Below, in pieces: positions 46,076-55,860 of a stretch of DNA of 64,000 bases. Under the pieces are notes generated by a model. That model did not search any database. It was not told the DNA's origin and was given only the letters and a program-made list of their open reading frames with translations. The position numbers and the translations under genes are program-made. Positions within the stretch are counted from its first letter, which is position 1; the number at the start of each line of letters is the position of its first letter. The stretch is from Treponema sp. (lineage in GTDB: Bacteria; Spirochaetota; Spirochaetia; Treponematales; Treponemataceae): NCBI GenBank assembly GCA_014803985.1, contig JAAVAO010000054.1:37476-101475 (forward strand), written 5' to 3'.

Positions 46076-46172
46076 CATCAAATTTTACTTTATTTTTCAA
46101 AACGTGTGGTTGTTTAATTTTTTGCTGTATGATTTTTCTTAATTCTTTTTGTTAGTCTACCGATAAAAAAAT

Positions 46173-48554
46173 ATGTCAATTTTACTTGTTTTTTTAGTAT
46201 CATTTATTTTTTCAAATGAAATGTTTGCGCGTGAGGTAAAGCCTCTTTATAAATTGCCGGATGAAGTTATTGTTGCAAAGGATAGCATTTCCGAAACAAA
46301 ACTATATCTTGCGGCATCAGATAAGGGGCTTTTTAAAATTTCCAGTACAAATCAAGCAGTTCCTCTTTGGACTGATGGTAGCGTTGAACAAATTGTTCGC
46401 GTGGAACTTCCCAATGAAAACAATAAATTTCAAGAGGCTTGGTATTTTAGAACAAACGAGGGGATATTGTTTAGTGCGGACTTGGAAACATTTGAGTTCC
46501 GAAACAATGGACTGCCATTTCTTACTCTTAAAGATTATGACGGGCAGAACGTTTCGTTTCACAAGCAAGTGCAGACATTAAAAGATTTGTGTGCAAACCC
46601 TATGAATCCATTGCAGCTTGTGACGGCGACAAAAGATAATGTGTATATTTCTAAAGACGGTGGAATATCGTGGGAGTCGCTTGGATCTATGAGTCGCTCC
46701 ACTTCTGGAATAAAGGCGGTTGCAATTGCTTCAATGCCCAAAACGATGTCGGATGGAACGCTTGGTTCGGAGCTTGTGGTGTTTATGAGTCACCCTATTT
46801 TTGGACTTTCATATATAAAGGTTGACGATGCGAATCCCGTTTGGAGTGATGTGTCCTCTGGATTTGAGATTATGCCCACTATGTCACAAACAGATGAAAT
46901 TGCTGACATTTTACCAGTTATGCACTTGAATAAAAACGGGAGTTTTTCCGCCGAAATTTATATGTCTCAAACATATATTCCGCGAATTTATAGATTTAAC
47001 TGGGAAACAAAAAAAGGCGAATGTATTTTTATCAGTGAAGAGCCAGCGGAAACATTTGACGGTCTTACAATGGTGGGCAATAATCTGTTGTTCACTAAGA
47101 TTGAGGGAGTGGGGGCAGTGGATTTAGGCACGCTTACAAGCCCTGGCATTCCTGAAAAATTTGAAGAGTGGAAAAAGAGTCTTTCTTCTGTGCCTGGTGT
47201 TGTGAATTCTGCATGGATTCCGTATAACAAGACGGGATTTAAAAAAGGCGTTTGCTTAAACGAACTTTGGCTTTTATATCCTGGCACTATAAATTCTCGA
47301 TACGCGTCAAAAGCCAATGGAGTGAACGGCATAAAATGTATTTACGCTTCGGCGTACCAATGTCGTCTTCAAAGTGGAATTGATAAATTCAAGAAAATTA
47401 TAAATGATAATAATTTAAATGGCGTTGTAATTGATATGAAGGATGACTACGGACTTTTGCGCTATGACACTCATGATGAACTTGTAAAGTCAAAGGGAAA
47501 AGTTACGCAGTACGCCATAAATCTTGACCATTTTATTAAGGAATTTAAAGCCGATAACATTTATCTTATTGCGAGAATTGTTGCCTTTAAGGATAGAAAT
47601 CTTGCAAGTTATGCCGGATCAAAATATGCGGTTTGGAACTACCGAACGAATTCTCCATGGGTCGGAATAAAAGGATATAATGACATTATCGATCCAGAAA
47701 CGGGTGAGGTTACAGGCAAGGAAGCCCAATATTATGATGAAAACTGGATAGATCCATACTGCCCTGAAGTGTGGGAATATAATGTTGCCATTGCAAAAGA
47801 GTTGATTGCGCGCGGATTTGATGAAATTCAATTTGACTACATTCGTTTTCCTACTGACGGATATAATCTTGGAGCGGCTTCATATAGATGGAAGAGCGAG
47901 GGGATGGACAAGGAAAGTGCACTTGTTTCGTTTTTGCGTTATGCCCGAAACAATATTGATGCCCCTATCGGAATAGACATTTACGGAGCAAACGGTTGGT
48001 ATAGGAGCGGAACTCGTACAGGACAGGATGCTGAAATGCTTTGTGAGTATGTTGATGTTATTTGTCCAATGTTTTATCCCAGCCATTTTGAGCAGGAATT
48101 CTTGACGTATGAGCCTTATGCCGATCGTCCATACAGGGTTTACTATTATGGTACGTATCGCAATACAATCATGGTAAGAAATCGTGCGATTATTCGTCCG
48201 TGGGTGCAGGCATTTTATTTGAATGTGAGATATGACAGGCAGTATTATAACAAGGAGTATGTTCAAAAGGAAGTGTTTGGCGTTCGTGATTCGGTGAACA
48301 GGGGCTATATGCACTGGAACAATTCGGGCGACTATGGAACTATTTCTCCTGATGTTGGCGATTCTACTCCATACATAGGAACTGCGCCTGAAGCCGACTT
48401 AAAATTTAGAAAACCCGCTCTTGGAACGGCAAAAGTTCCTGTGTATGTTGATGATGGAATTTCTATTATGGATATGGTTTATTTCAATGCTGAAGACGAA
48501 CAAATTACAGTGGACTCAACATATTTGCCATTTCTCAATGTTTTTTCACATTAG
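46173..48554 (+). CDS. Putative glycoside hydrolase (DUF4015 type)
   Basis: 793 residues with a signal peptide ending M-F-A-R. The first ~370 residues form propeller-like repeats, including K-D-G-G-I-S-W-E-S as in BNR/sortilin-type blades. The C-terminal ~400 residues match the DUF4015 TIM-barrel family: N-G-V-V-I-D-M-K-D-D-Y-G, Y-L-I-A-R-I-V-A-F-K-D, W-I-D-P-Y-C-P-E-V-W, F-D-E-I-Q-F-D-Y-I-R-F-P and M-F-Y-P-S-H-F. The conserved acids in D-M-K-D and Q-F-D-Y-I-R-F-P are the likely catalytic region. The substrate is not known; a cell-wall or surface polysaccharide is plausible. Confidence 0.8.
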   Translation: MSILLVFLVSFIFSNEMFAREVKPLYKLPDEVIVAKDSISETKLYLAASDKGLFKISSTNQAVPLWTDGSVEQIVRVELPNENNKFQEAWYFRTNEGILFSADLETFEFRNNGLPFLTLKDYDGQNVSFHKQVQTLKDLCANPMNPLQLVTATKDNVYISKDGGISWESLGSMSRSTSGIKAVAIASMPKTMSDGTLGSELVVFMSHPIFGLSYIKVDDANPVWSDVSSGFEIMPTMSQTDEIADILPVMHLNKNGSFSAEIYMSQTYIPRIYRFNWETKKGECIFISEEPAETFDGLTMVGNNLLFTKIEGVGAVDLGTLTSPGIPEKFEEWKKSLSSVPGVVNSAWIPYNKTGFKKGVCLNELWLLYPGTINSRYASKANGVNGIKCIYASAYQCRLQSGIDKFKKIINDNNLNGVVIDMKDDYGLLRYDTHDELVKSKGKVTQYAINLDHFIKEFKADNIYLIARIVAFKDRNLASYAGSKYAVWNYRTNSPWVGIKGYNDIIDPETGEVTGKEAQYYDENWIDPYCPEVWEYNVAIAKELIARGFDEIQFDYIRFPTDGYNLGAASYRWKSEGMDKESALVSFLRYARNNIDAPIGIDIYGANGWYRSGTRTGQDAEMLCEYVDVICPMFYPSHFEQEFLTYEPYADRPYRVYYYGTYRNTIMVRNRAIIRPWVQAFYLNVRYDRQYYNKEYVQKEVFGVRDSVNRGYMHWNNSGDYGTISPDVGDSTPYIGTAPEADLKFRKPALGTAKVPVYVDDGISIMDMVYFNAEDEQITVDSTYLPFLNVFSH

Positions 48555-48663
48555 CGGAAAGTGTTTGTATCATATTATTGGTTTCGATAGGTTTCAGTCA
48601 ACATTCATTCGCTGATTGAGCCTGTTGAAATCTGCAACGACATTTTAGTTGTTGAAAACGCAA

Positions 48664-51066
48664 TTATTGAAATATATTTTCCATAATGTATTCTTTTGCA
48701 GGATAAAAGCCGTTAATCCAAAAGAATGTTTCTTCAATTAATTGTTTATGGACACTTGTTTTGATTTTGAATATATTTTCCGCGCGCATAAAACGGGTTG
48801 CCGCAGTAAGAAGTTCCGTTCCGTATCCTTTTCTGCGATATTCTGGCAGAACAAATGCATCTGTGATAAAAAGGTATATGTCATCGTCATTTAGAGGAAC
48901 CGTTATATGTCCGCCAAAAATTCCGTAGATTTTGTTTTCCTTGTTATGCATTATAAAGAGCCGTGTATTTTGGTCGTTTTTTAGTTCTTTTATATGCTTA
49001 ATAATTCTGTCTTCAGGTGTATTTTTAAAGCAAGTCTTAAAGAATGTCAAAAGATGTTTTTCAAACCGTGTATTGAACTTTGAAATTGTGCGTTCGTCTT
49101 TTTCGAGAAACACAATTGTCGATTCAATAAAATTATGATAAATCTGATATGAATTGTAGTTCCGTCCGTTTTGAGAGGTGAGAATGCGCAGTTCTTCTTG
49201 AAGGCTTTCGTCTTCTTCCAGCATTTTAACCAGTTCTGGACAATAGCGCGTTCCCGCTTGCTCCTTTAATTCTTTGAAAATATCATCGAAGGTCTTTTGC
49301 TTTTGGTAGTTTCGCCCTGTGGTGTCGGTTGTTGTGTCTATACAGTCTGCAATGCAAATGAGGGCGACATAGTATTTGTATTTTGAGTCTTGGATATGAA
49401 AATTTTCAGGGTAGCCATAGCTATCATCCCAGTATTTGTGATGTCCTTGCATAAAATCCTTATAAAGGGCAAGATACGGGAAGTTTTCAACGATGTTTGC
49501 CCCCATTGCCGCATGGGACTTTATGAGCGCAAATTCGCTGTCTGTGATTTCTCTATAATGCATATTTATAAGATCGGTGAAAGAGAGTTTTCCCAAATCG
49601 TGCAAAATTGCGCCGTTTTTTAGAAATATTGTCAGTTCATTTATGTTTTTAGACACTTCTTCCGCAGTTTCGTATTTCCCTTCGATGGTGAAGAGTTCTG
49701 GTCGTTTTTGAATAAAATGCGAAAAGCAAATGCCTGAGATGCTTGAAACCATTCTAATGTGAATTGCCGAAGATATTTGACGGTGAATAAAGACTGTTTG
49801 TACGAAGTTGATGAATTTTTCAACGGAATCCATTTTTTGCGCGATTGTTTCAATGAGTTGTATTACAAATTTATCTATGGAAAAGCCTTTGTCCGCATAG
49901 CTTAAAAGTTGAAAATATCTGCAAATTTCTGTCAAAATTCTTTCATCATCTGAGAATTGTAAAAGTTCACTCAAAAAGGTAAAAACATAAGAAAATGACT
50001 TATTAAAAAGCTTCATTCTGTCCATCATATTTGCAAAGCAGGGGTCAATAAAGCCTGTATCATCTGGAAAGGCGAGAGAAGGATAAATCATTTCACATTT
50101 TTGATCGTTTATTTTCATAAATTCATTGAATTTTTTAACAAGAATGTCTTTATACTCGTCTTCGGTAATTTCGTTATTATTTTTTTGCTGTTTGTAAAAT
50201 GCGGTGAATATAAACGGATTTATCAGTCCTTCATTTTTTTGTGCGTTGAATTCTTCTTGTGTCCACGATAGTATTGTTTTTAATGCTTCTTGGTTTTCAA
50301 TGGAAGAATCTTCATCGATGCGGAATCCGTTTTTATTTGCCATAAAAATTCCATACAAACGAAAGAAACGCATCAAGTAGTTTTTGTGGAAATCAAAATC
50401 GGCATAAGAATTCCACATTTCGCTTAAAATTTCAGGGGTTGCACTGTCGAGAAGCTCCCTTGTCTTTTCATAGATGGAAACAAATTCTGCATAATTAAAA
50501 TTGTCATACAGGGCAAAGGCAAGCATTTGAAATGAACGGCAGAAAACAATTTTCGTTGCTATGTCAAAGTCATTTGGGGAGGTCATTGTTGGGAAAATAG
50601 TGCAAGCCTCATCAAAAATTTTGCATGTTCTTTCAAGGCTTCCCCGACCTGCCACTGTTTTGCTGATTCCAAGATTCATGAGCGTTAAAAATCTTGTTTT
50701 GTCGTTTAAAATTTCAGGATGTGCAAGAAACGAGTTTAAAATATCATCAATGACAAGAGAGTCATTATTGTTTTCAAACAAAAAAAATGTTATGTGAAGT
50801 AAAAATGATTCAAGAGTCTTTTTTTTCAAACCACAGGGGTTTTCAATTGCGGGAAGAATATATGCGTTTACCAATGACATATTTTTGATAAAAAGTTTTC
50901 GCGTCAATTGAGAATTATCCAAAATAAGGTTCTGCCACTTTTCAAAACTTTCGGACTCTTCAATAATTTTTTGTTCAAGGCGATAAATTAAGGAGTTATT
51001 GTGTTTGTAGTTATTAAAGAAAAATTCGACTTTTTCGCTGGTTAGAAAATCTAATGTGTTTTGCAA
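48664..51066 (-). CDS. HD-GYP-type domain protein fused to a GNAT acetyltransferase
   Basis: 800 residues. The start is a TTG at 51066, with an in-frame stop three codons upstream and a weak GGGGTG site. The first ~440 residues are helical and of no recognised family. An HD-GYP domain follows (about 450-620), with A-I-L-H-D-L-G-K near 489, a second His segment near 512 (I-K-S-H-A-A-M-G) and Q-G-H-H-K-Y-W-D-D-S-Y-G-Y-P near 540. The HD dyad and G-Y-P are kept, so cyclic-di-nucleotide phosphodiesterase activity is possible. The last ~150 residues are a GNAT fold with L-P-E-Y-R-R-K-G-Y-G-T-E-L-L near 755, the acetyl-CoA loop. The protein is cytosolic and stands alone. Confidence 0.8.
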   Translation of the reverse strand: MQNTLDFLTSEKVEFFFNNYKHNNSLIYRLEQKIIEESESFEKWQNLILDNSQLTRKLFIKNMSLVNAYILPAIENPCGLKKKTLESFLLHITFFLFENNNDSLVIDDILNSFLAHPEILNDKTRFLTLMNLGISKTVAGRGSLERTCKIFDEACTIFPTMTSPNDFDIATKIVFCRSFQMLAFALYDNFNYAEFVSIYEKTRELLDSATPEILSEMWNSYADFDFHKNYLMRFFRLYGIFMANKNGFRIDEDSSIENQEALKTILSWTQEEFNAQKNEGLINPFIFTAFYKQQKNNNEITEDEYKDILVKKFNEFMKINDQKCEMIYPSLAFPDDTGFIDPCFANMMDRMKLFNKSFSYVFTFLSELLQFSDDERILTEICRYFQLLSYADKGFSIDKFVIQLIETIAQKMDSVEKFINFVQTVFIHRQISSAIHIRMVSSISGICFSHFIQKRPELFTIEGKYETAEEVSKNINELTIFLKNGAILHDLGKLSFTDLINMHYREITDSEFALIKSHAAMGANIVENFPYLALYKDFMQGHHKYWDDSYGYPENFHIQDSKYKYYVALICIADCIDTTTDTTGRNYQKQKTFDDIFKELKEQAGTRYCPELVKMLEEDESLQEELRILTSQNGRNYNSYQIYHNFIESTIVFLEKDERTISKFNTRFEKHLLTFFKTCFKNTPEDRIIKHIKELKNDQNTRLFIMHNKENKIYGIFGGHITVPLNDDDIYLFITDAFVLPEYRRKGYGTELLTAATRFMRAENIFKIKTSVHKQLIEETFFWINGFYPAKEYIMENIFQ

Positions 51067-51170
51067 AGAAAATTACACCCCATAACTATACTATCTGTAT
51101 TGTAAAAGTATATCCTAATTTTACAATACAGACAATCATTTTTTTTGTAAAAAAGAAAAATTATTCTTAT

Positions 51171-51770
51171 CTATGATTTTAGTGAATATGAGGGATGCAA
51201 AGAATTTTTCTTGTTGTGGTTTGCAAAAATCGTGCGGAACAGTTTTCGGACTGCTGGCTGAATAAAATACATTTGCGTGAAAAAGGCAAACGGAAAGTTG
51301 AAAATCACTAGTTTGCACCAATGCGCCATAAAAGTCCAAAAATTCAAAGGTTCATATCCATAAGGAAAATAGAAAAACGTTGCTAAAAAGCTCATTGCAG
51401 GACACATAATTCCAACTGTTGCGGAAATAATAGCGGATTCAAAAAGAGCGGGGTTTGTTGTTTCTCTGTCAAATTTTCTGCATGCAAGTTTGAATGAAAG
51501 CGGACTGCCAATTATACATTCGAGAAAGTATGCGCAGACGAATTCTATAAAAACAATCGCCCAAATAGGCATTGACCTTCCAAACGCAGGAACGCCGCCA
51601 ATGGCATTTATGGCTTTGAGAACGCTTGTTGTTTCAAAGCCCGCTTGTGCGGCAAGGCTAATAAACAGAGAACCGTTGATAACATACAGGCTGTAAAAGA
51701 TGTAGGCATGCACTGTAATTACAACGGTGATAAAAGCGAAAATCATTCGCTGAATTTGGTTTTGTGGCAT
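51171..51770 (-). CDS. DUF2798-like integral membrane protein
   Basis: 199 residues from the ATG at 51770, set by an AGGAGGT site. Four membrane helices are arranged as two related halves, with polar helix ends (R-M-I-F-A-F-I-T-V-V-I-T-V-H-A-Y near the start; A-I-I-S-A-T-V-G-I-M-C-P-A-M-S-F near 110), like DUF2798 proteins of unknown function. A transport or sensing role cannot be assigned. Confidence 0.65.
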   Translation of the reverse strand: MPQNQIQRMIFAFITVVITVHAYIFYSLYVINGSLFISLAAQAGFETTSVLKAINAIGGVPAFGRSMPIWAIVFIEFVCAYFLECIIGSPLSFKLACRKFDRETTNPALFESAIISATVGIMCPAMSFLATFFYFPYGYEPLNFWTFMAHWCKLVIFNFPFAFFTQMYFIQPAVRKLFRTIFANHNKKNSLHPSYSLKS

Positions 51771-51835
51771 TTTTTTACCTCCTAGAAAATAAAAAAAGTT
51801 GTGTTTAGCATATCTGAAAAATGGCGGAAGATGCA

Positions 51836-51915
51836 TTGGTTTTTCATTTCGATTTCTTGACTTCCGCCTCCAGTTTTGCTACCTCGCAATGCTCGGTTTT
51901 ACGCAAAACTGGCTA
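51836..51915 (-). repeat. Modular palindromic repeat copy
   Basis: CCAGTTTTGC...GCAAAACTGG at 51870-51912 with the standard CTCGCAATGCTCGG insert in reverse orientation, next to CTTCCGCC. The rest of the 51771-52442 gap holds a G-rich tract (52191-52256) and an AT-rich segment before marR. Confidence 0.7.
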
Positions 51916-52190
51916 GTGGATTGTCGTTTTGAAACTCGATTATTCATTAAAAACATATTCCGTAATCAGATTTACATGCAAAAGCACAACTTGTGTCATT
52001 ATGTCTAATTTTTTTTAGTTTAGTATAAAATATAATTTTTCACAAGTATAAGAATGGAAAAAAATGAGGGGAATTTTAATCAATAGTTTTAGTCTGTTTT
52101 TTTTGAAGTGAATGGATTGTCATGGATTTTCAGTCCTCACAGTGACATGTCTTGCCATTATTGCAAAGTATCTTGCACGCAATCTCAAGT

Positions 52191-52256
52191 GTGGAGGTGC
52201 GGTGAGTTGTTTGGGGGAGAGGAAAAAGAAGGGGGTGAGTAGTGGGTGGTGGAGGC
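52191..52256 (+). other. G-rich purine tract
   Basis: Sixty-six bases with two GGGGG runs, GGG, GGTGG and several GG pairs, in sharp contrast to the AT-rich flanks. At least four G-runs lie close enough for a G-quadruplex on the plus strand. It sits about 190 bases upstream of the marR start. Confidence 0.4.
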
Positions 52257-52442
52257 AATGTGTAAATTCAAAAGAAATTTGTTGAAATCTTTTGAAAAAC
52301 TTGATATTTAATTGAAAATTGTATATATATTAAAAATAAATAATTTAAATTTAAAATAATTTTCTAAAATGTATTGAAACTTTAATGAAAGGTTGTTATC
52401 TTTCTAAATGTATTTTGATGATGTATTGAAAGGTTTTATAAA

Positions 52443-53024
52443 ATGGACTTTAAAGATTTTTATGCCCTTGCATATTCTCTCGGTACTATTCGCAGTATCA
52501 AGGCAGAGCCATTGTGCAAACAGACGGGCTTGAATATCACCAGTTTAAATATACTCGAATATCTTTCTATCTGTGGGCATTTGAATACAGCAAATGAGTT
52601 GACAAAAATGTGCGGGGTGAAAAACGCGGCGTTTAGCATAATTATTAGCAAACTGGAAAAAGAGGGCTTTGTTGTGCAAAAGACTGACGTTACAGACAGG
52701 CGAAAAAAGCATATTTTGTTAACAAAAAAAGCCGAGGCAATTACCGAGCAATTGAAAGAGATTTCACAGGAAACAAAGACCGAACTTTCTTACTGTTTTA
52801 CAGAAGAAGAAAAGGAAATGCTGCAAAATAGCATTTTGAAATTAACCAGTGCAGTCTTGCAGTTAAAAAACAGTCTTTTAAATAACAAAAGAAGTGTAAA
52901 GCAGAATGCAGGAGAATCTGTTCACTGCGAGGATCAAAAAAAAGAAGAAGGAAAAAATTGTGATGGGGGGGGGTATGATGTTAATTTTACAAATGACACA
53001 TATTCCGCTGACTCAAATGGTTAA
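52443..53024 (+). CDS. MarR-family regulator
   Basis: 193 residues. The winged helix-turn-helix spans about 30-100: L-N-T-A-N-E-L-T-K-M-C-G-V, S-I-I-I-S-K-L-E-K-E-G-F-V, then T-D-R-R-K-K-H-I-L-L-T for the wing. A dimerisation helix follows. The last ~40 residues are polar and include Gly-Gly-Gly from nine consecutive Gs at 52965-52973. Direct repeats ATGTATTGAAA at about 52370-52432 could be its operator. It heads the efflux operon and probably represses it. Confidence 0.85.
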   Translation: MDFKDFYALAYSLGTIRSIKAEPLCKQTGLNITSLNILEYLSICGHLNTANELTKMCGVKNAAFSIIISKLEKEGFVVQKTDVTDRRKKHILLTKKAEAITEQLKEISQETKTELSYCFTEEEKEMLQNSILKLTSAVLQLKNSLLNNKRSVKQNAGESVHCEDQKKEEGKNCDGGGYDVNFTNDTYSADSNG

Positions 53025-53055
53025 TTACAAAACGAATGTAAGGCAGGTAAACAAC

Positions 53056-53080
53056 GCCGCATAAATGACGCGGCTTTTGT
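53056..53080 (+). terminator. Weak terminator-like hairpin between marR and tolC
   Basis: GCCGC/GCGGC stem with a nine-base loop (53056-53074) followed by TTTTGT. Probably lowers read-through from marR into the efflux genes. Confidence 0.4.
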
Positions 53081-53126
53081 CTACTTAAAGTTTGCGTTGC
53101 GAACTTTTTTATATTAGGAGTACAAA

Positions 53127-54596
53127 ATGAAAAAAAAGAAATGGAAAAAGACACTCGCTCTTTTTGGTATGCTTCTTTCCTTTTGCTTGTATGCAGAAGA
53201 TGGTGTTGCGTCCGAAGAAAACACGCTAAACGAAACGGAAGGGAGTGCAGATGAAAAAGTGGTTTTGACAGTTGAAGAGGCGGTGAATCACGCGCTTGAA
53301 AACAACAAGTCGTTAAAGTCGTCTGCGATTGACTTGGAAATCAAAAAGCGCGCCTCTCAATACGGTTGGAATACCTTTTTGCCGAGCGCAGGAATAAGTG
53401 CAACTGCGGCAAGAACTACAGCGAATTCCACGTTCAATTCAATTTCTCAAAATATAATAACACAAGGAAGACTTGGTGCGCTTGAAGGCGGAGTGCCGCT
53501 TCCACCACAGATGTATGATTCTATCGTGAAAAATGCTGGCTATGAAGACACAGAAAAACTTCATTGGGCGATGGTGCTTCCTTCAATTTCAGTGCAGTGG
53601 AATTTTAACCTTGCGATGATCGATTCTATTCGGGCAGCAAAAGTGCAGTATGAGCAGGGGCAAATAACGTGGGATCAAGCGCAGCGAGATATGGAAGTGA
53701 ACATTCGGAAATTATTTTACGGAATTCTTTTGAGCAAGGAAAATTTGGATATTCAGCGCGAGAAGTTGGAAAATGCACAAAAAAGATATAATCAGGCGAC
53801 AATAAACTACAGGAATGGACTTGTGCCTGAAATGAGCGTTTTAAATGCGCAGGTTACGTATGAAAATCAAAAGCCAACTGTTATGTCTACGGAGCAAAGC
53901 CTGAAGCAGACTATGGACACCTTTGCGTTTTTGTTGGGCTTTCCGTACGGAACGAACATTGAACTTGACGGATCTATTGAAACGGCTTATGTAAATGTTG
54001 ATGCGAGCGACTTGGTGGAAAAATATCTTGAAAAAAACAAGGATATTATTTCCCTCAAAAAGAATATTGAGTTGCTGAAAATTTCGATAAATGCAAAGCG
54101 ACTTTCAACTTTTACGCCGAGCCTTTCGGTGAACTATAGTTTTTCACCTGCTGCGTATGCTGCGGGTAAATGGGCGGACGATTTTGCTGATGCTGATACA
54201 GGAAGTCTTTCATTTACTTTAATTTATTCAAATCTTTTGGATATGCTTCCGTTTAGTGCAAATATGCAGTCTTTAAAGGATTCAAAGCAACAGTTAAAAC
54301 AGGCGGAGTTTGGATTGGAGCAACTGGTGCAAAACACGGAAATTGAAATACATTCGCTTGTCGGTAACTTAAATAAATGCGAGGCAAACATAACCGCAAT
54401 GGAAAAAACTGTTGAGCTTGCAAAAATGGCTTATGAATCAACGTTGAAGGCGTATAATAGTGGTACTGCGGAATTACTTGATGTGCAGGAATCGGAAAAT
54501 TCTTACGAACAGGCTCGAATGGGGCTTTCAAGTGAAAAGAACAACTATATTTCAGCGTTGCTGGATTTGGAGACAAAATTGAATATGAAGTTTTAA
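53127..54596 (+). CDS. TolC-family outer-membrane efflux protein
   Basis: 489 residues with a signal peptide ending C-L-Y-A. Two homologous OEP units follow, with long helices such as A-V-N-H-A-L-E-N-N-K-S-L-K-S and, near the end, L-A-K-M-A-Y-E-S-T-L-K-A-Y-N-S-G-T-A-E-L-L-D-V, the family signature. It forms the trimeric channel for the adaptor and pump encoded next. An AGGAG site precedes the ATG. Second gene of marR-tolC-adaptor-RND-PII-like. Confidence 0.9.
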   Translation: MKKKKWKKTLALFGMLLSFCLYAEDGVASEENTLNETEGSADEKVVLTVEEAVNHALENNKSLKSSAIDLEIKKRASQYGWNTFLPSAGISATAARTTANSTFNSISQNIITQGRLGALEGGVPLPPQMYDSIVKNAGYEDTEKLHWAMVLPSISVQWNFNLAMIDSIRAAKVQYEQGQITWDQAQRDMEVNIRKLFYGILLSKENLDIQREKLENAQKRYNQATINYRNGLVPEMSVLNAQVTYENQKPTVMSTEQSLKQTMDTFAFLLGFPYGTNIELDGSIETAYVNVDASDLVEKYLEKNKDIISLKKNIELLKISINAKRLSTFTPSLSVNYSFSPAAYAAGKWADDFADADTGSLSFTLIYSNLLDMLPFSANMQSLKDSKQQLKQAEFGLEQLVQNTEIEIHSLVGNLNKCEANITAMEKTVELAKMAYESTLKAYNSGTAELLDVQESENSYEQARMGLSSEKNNYISALLDLETKLNMKF

Positions 54597-54791
54597 GTTG
54601 GGCAAGGTGGAAAATCAATCGCTATGAGTTGCTTATACATTGCTTTGATTGTCCACAAGCAAGAAATCTTGCAAGGATAGGAAGGGAGTTTGTTGTAGCG
54701 AGGACAGAATGTCTGTGGCAATTTACTTGTGTCAAACTTTTGACTTTTTATTAGGAGTTATGATAAAAGCACCGCACAAATGGCGCGATAC

Positions 54792-54862
54792 TTTTATCAT
54801 GACAAGTTTCCGTTGGAAACTTGCATATCAAATGCCACTTCTCATTTCATTACGAAGTGGCA
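54792..54862 (+). repeat. 71-nt double-hairpin repeat, copy 1
   Basis: Exact reverse complement of 63930-64000. It holds the palindrome CAAGTTTCCGTTGGAAACTTG and the stem GCCACTTC/GAAGTGGC. It ends directly before the GGGAG site of the adaptor gene. A further GATAAAAG/CTTTTATC hairpin lies at about 54761-54799. Confidence 0.85.
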
Positions 54863-54874
54863 GGGAGAACATAT

Positions 54875-55789
54875 ATGAAAATCAATGTGCCTTTTGGAAT
54901 CTTAATGGGTGTTTTTGTTTTGGTTGCCTTTATAGGCTGTAAAAAACCTGCAGGGCTTCAGGCTAAAGCGGATGAAGAACAGTCCGAAACTGTTTTTGCG
55001 GTGAACGCATATAAGGCAATTCCGCAAGTCCTTGATGACTATCTTGAATTTGGCGGAAACGTGCAAACGGCATCAAGTGTTGACATTTTCCCCGATGTAC
55101 AAAGCGGAAAATTGAAACAACTTAACGTGAGGGTTGGAGATAGAGTTGAAAAAGATGATGTTGTTGCTTTGGTGGATGCAAGTCGTCCGGGACAAGATTT
55201 TCAATTAAGTCCTGTGAAGGCTCCTGTTTCAGGAACTATAACCTCGTTTCCATATACAGTGGGAACAACGGTTGCCGCTTCAATGTCTATTGGTAAAATT
55301 TCCAGCACGGGTCAACTTGAAATCAAAACAAATATTGCCGAACGATTTATTTCACGTGTTAAGCAAAACCAAAAAGCAGAGTTAATGTTTGATGCATATC
55401 CTGGAGAAATTTTTCCTGCCGTTCTTGTGGAAATTGACCCTGTTCTTGACACTTCAAGCCGTACTCTTGGCGTGAAGCTGCTTCAAATTCCAAACGATTC
55501 TAGACTTCGCGCTGGTATGTATGCACGTATAAAACTGGTTACAGAAACAAAAAAGAATACAATTGTCATTCCGCATAATGTTGTGTTGACACGGAACAAT
55601 GAGCAAATAGTTTATGTAATTGATCCGCAGACAAACACTGTAAAGTCTTGTCCTGTAAAGTTGGGAATTAGAGTTGACGACAAACAGGAAATCGTAATGG
55701 GCATTGTTGCCGGTGATTTAATAGTTATAAAGGGACAGGCTCTTCTTAACGATGGCGCAAAGGTGAACATTATCAGCATTGCTGAATAA
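54875..55789 (+). CDS. RND efflux periplasmic adaptor lipoprotein
   Basis: 304 residues from the ATG at 54875, which follows CAGGGAG; upstream in-frame codons lie in the repeat. The signal ends F-I-G-C (lipid anchor at Cys near residue 20). It has a compact layout without a long hairpin: a lipoyl-like half-motif (L-N-V-R-V-G-D-R-V-E-K-D-D-V-V-A), A-P-V-S-G-T-I near 115, a beta-barrel domain (Y-P-G-E-I-F-P-A) and a membrane-proximal domain (L-R-A-G-M-Y-A-R-I). It bridges TolC and the RND pump. Confidence 0.9.
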   Translation: MKINVPFGILMGVFVLVAFIGCKKPAGLQAKADEEQSETVFAVNAYKAIPQVLDDYLEFGGNVQTASSVDIFPDVQSGKLKQLNVRVGDRVEKDDVVALVDASRPGQDFQLSPVKAPVSGTITSFPYTVGTTVAASMSIGKISSTGQLEIKTNIAERFISRVKQNQKAELMFDAYPGEIFPAVLVEIDPVLDTSSRTLGVKLLQIPNDSRLRAGMYARIKLVTETKKNTIVIPHNVVLTRNNEQIVYVIDPQTNTVKSCPVKLGIRVDDKQEIVMGIVAGDLIVIKGQALLNDGAKVNIISIAE

Positions 55790-55860
55790 AAAATCTATTT
55801 TCAACACATTCTGAATATGCAAATTTGCTTGTTGTTGGAAAAATAGGGGTTTTGACTTCG

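Noticed and set aside
54649..54942. ORF of 97 codons before the adaptor gene
   Set aside because: Overlaps the 71-nt repeat and the real adaptor start in another frame; its residues are just the repeat's translation.
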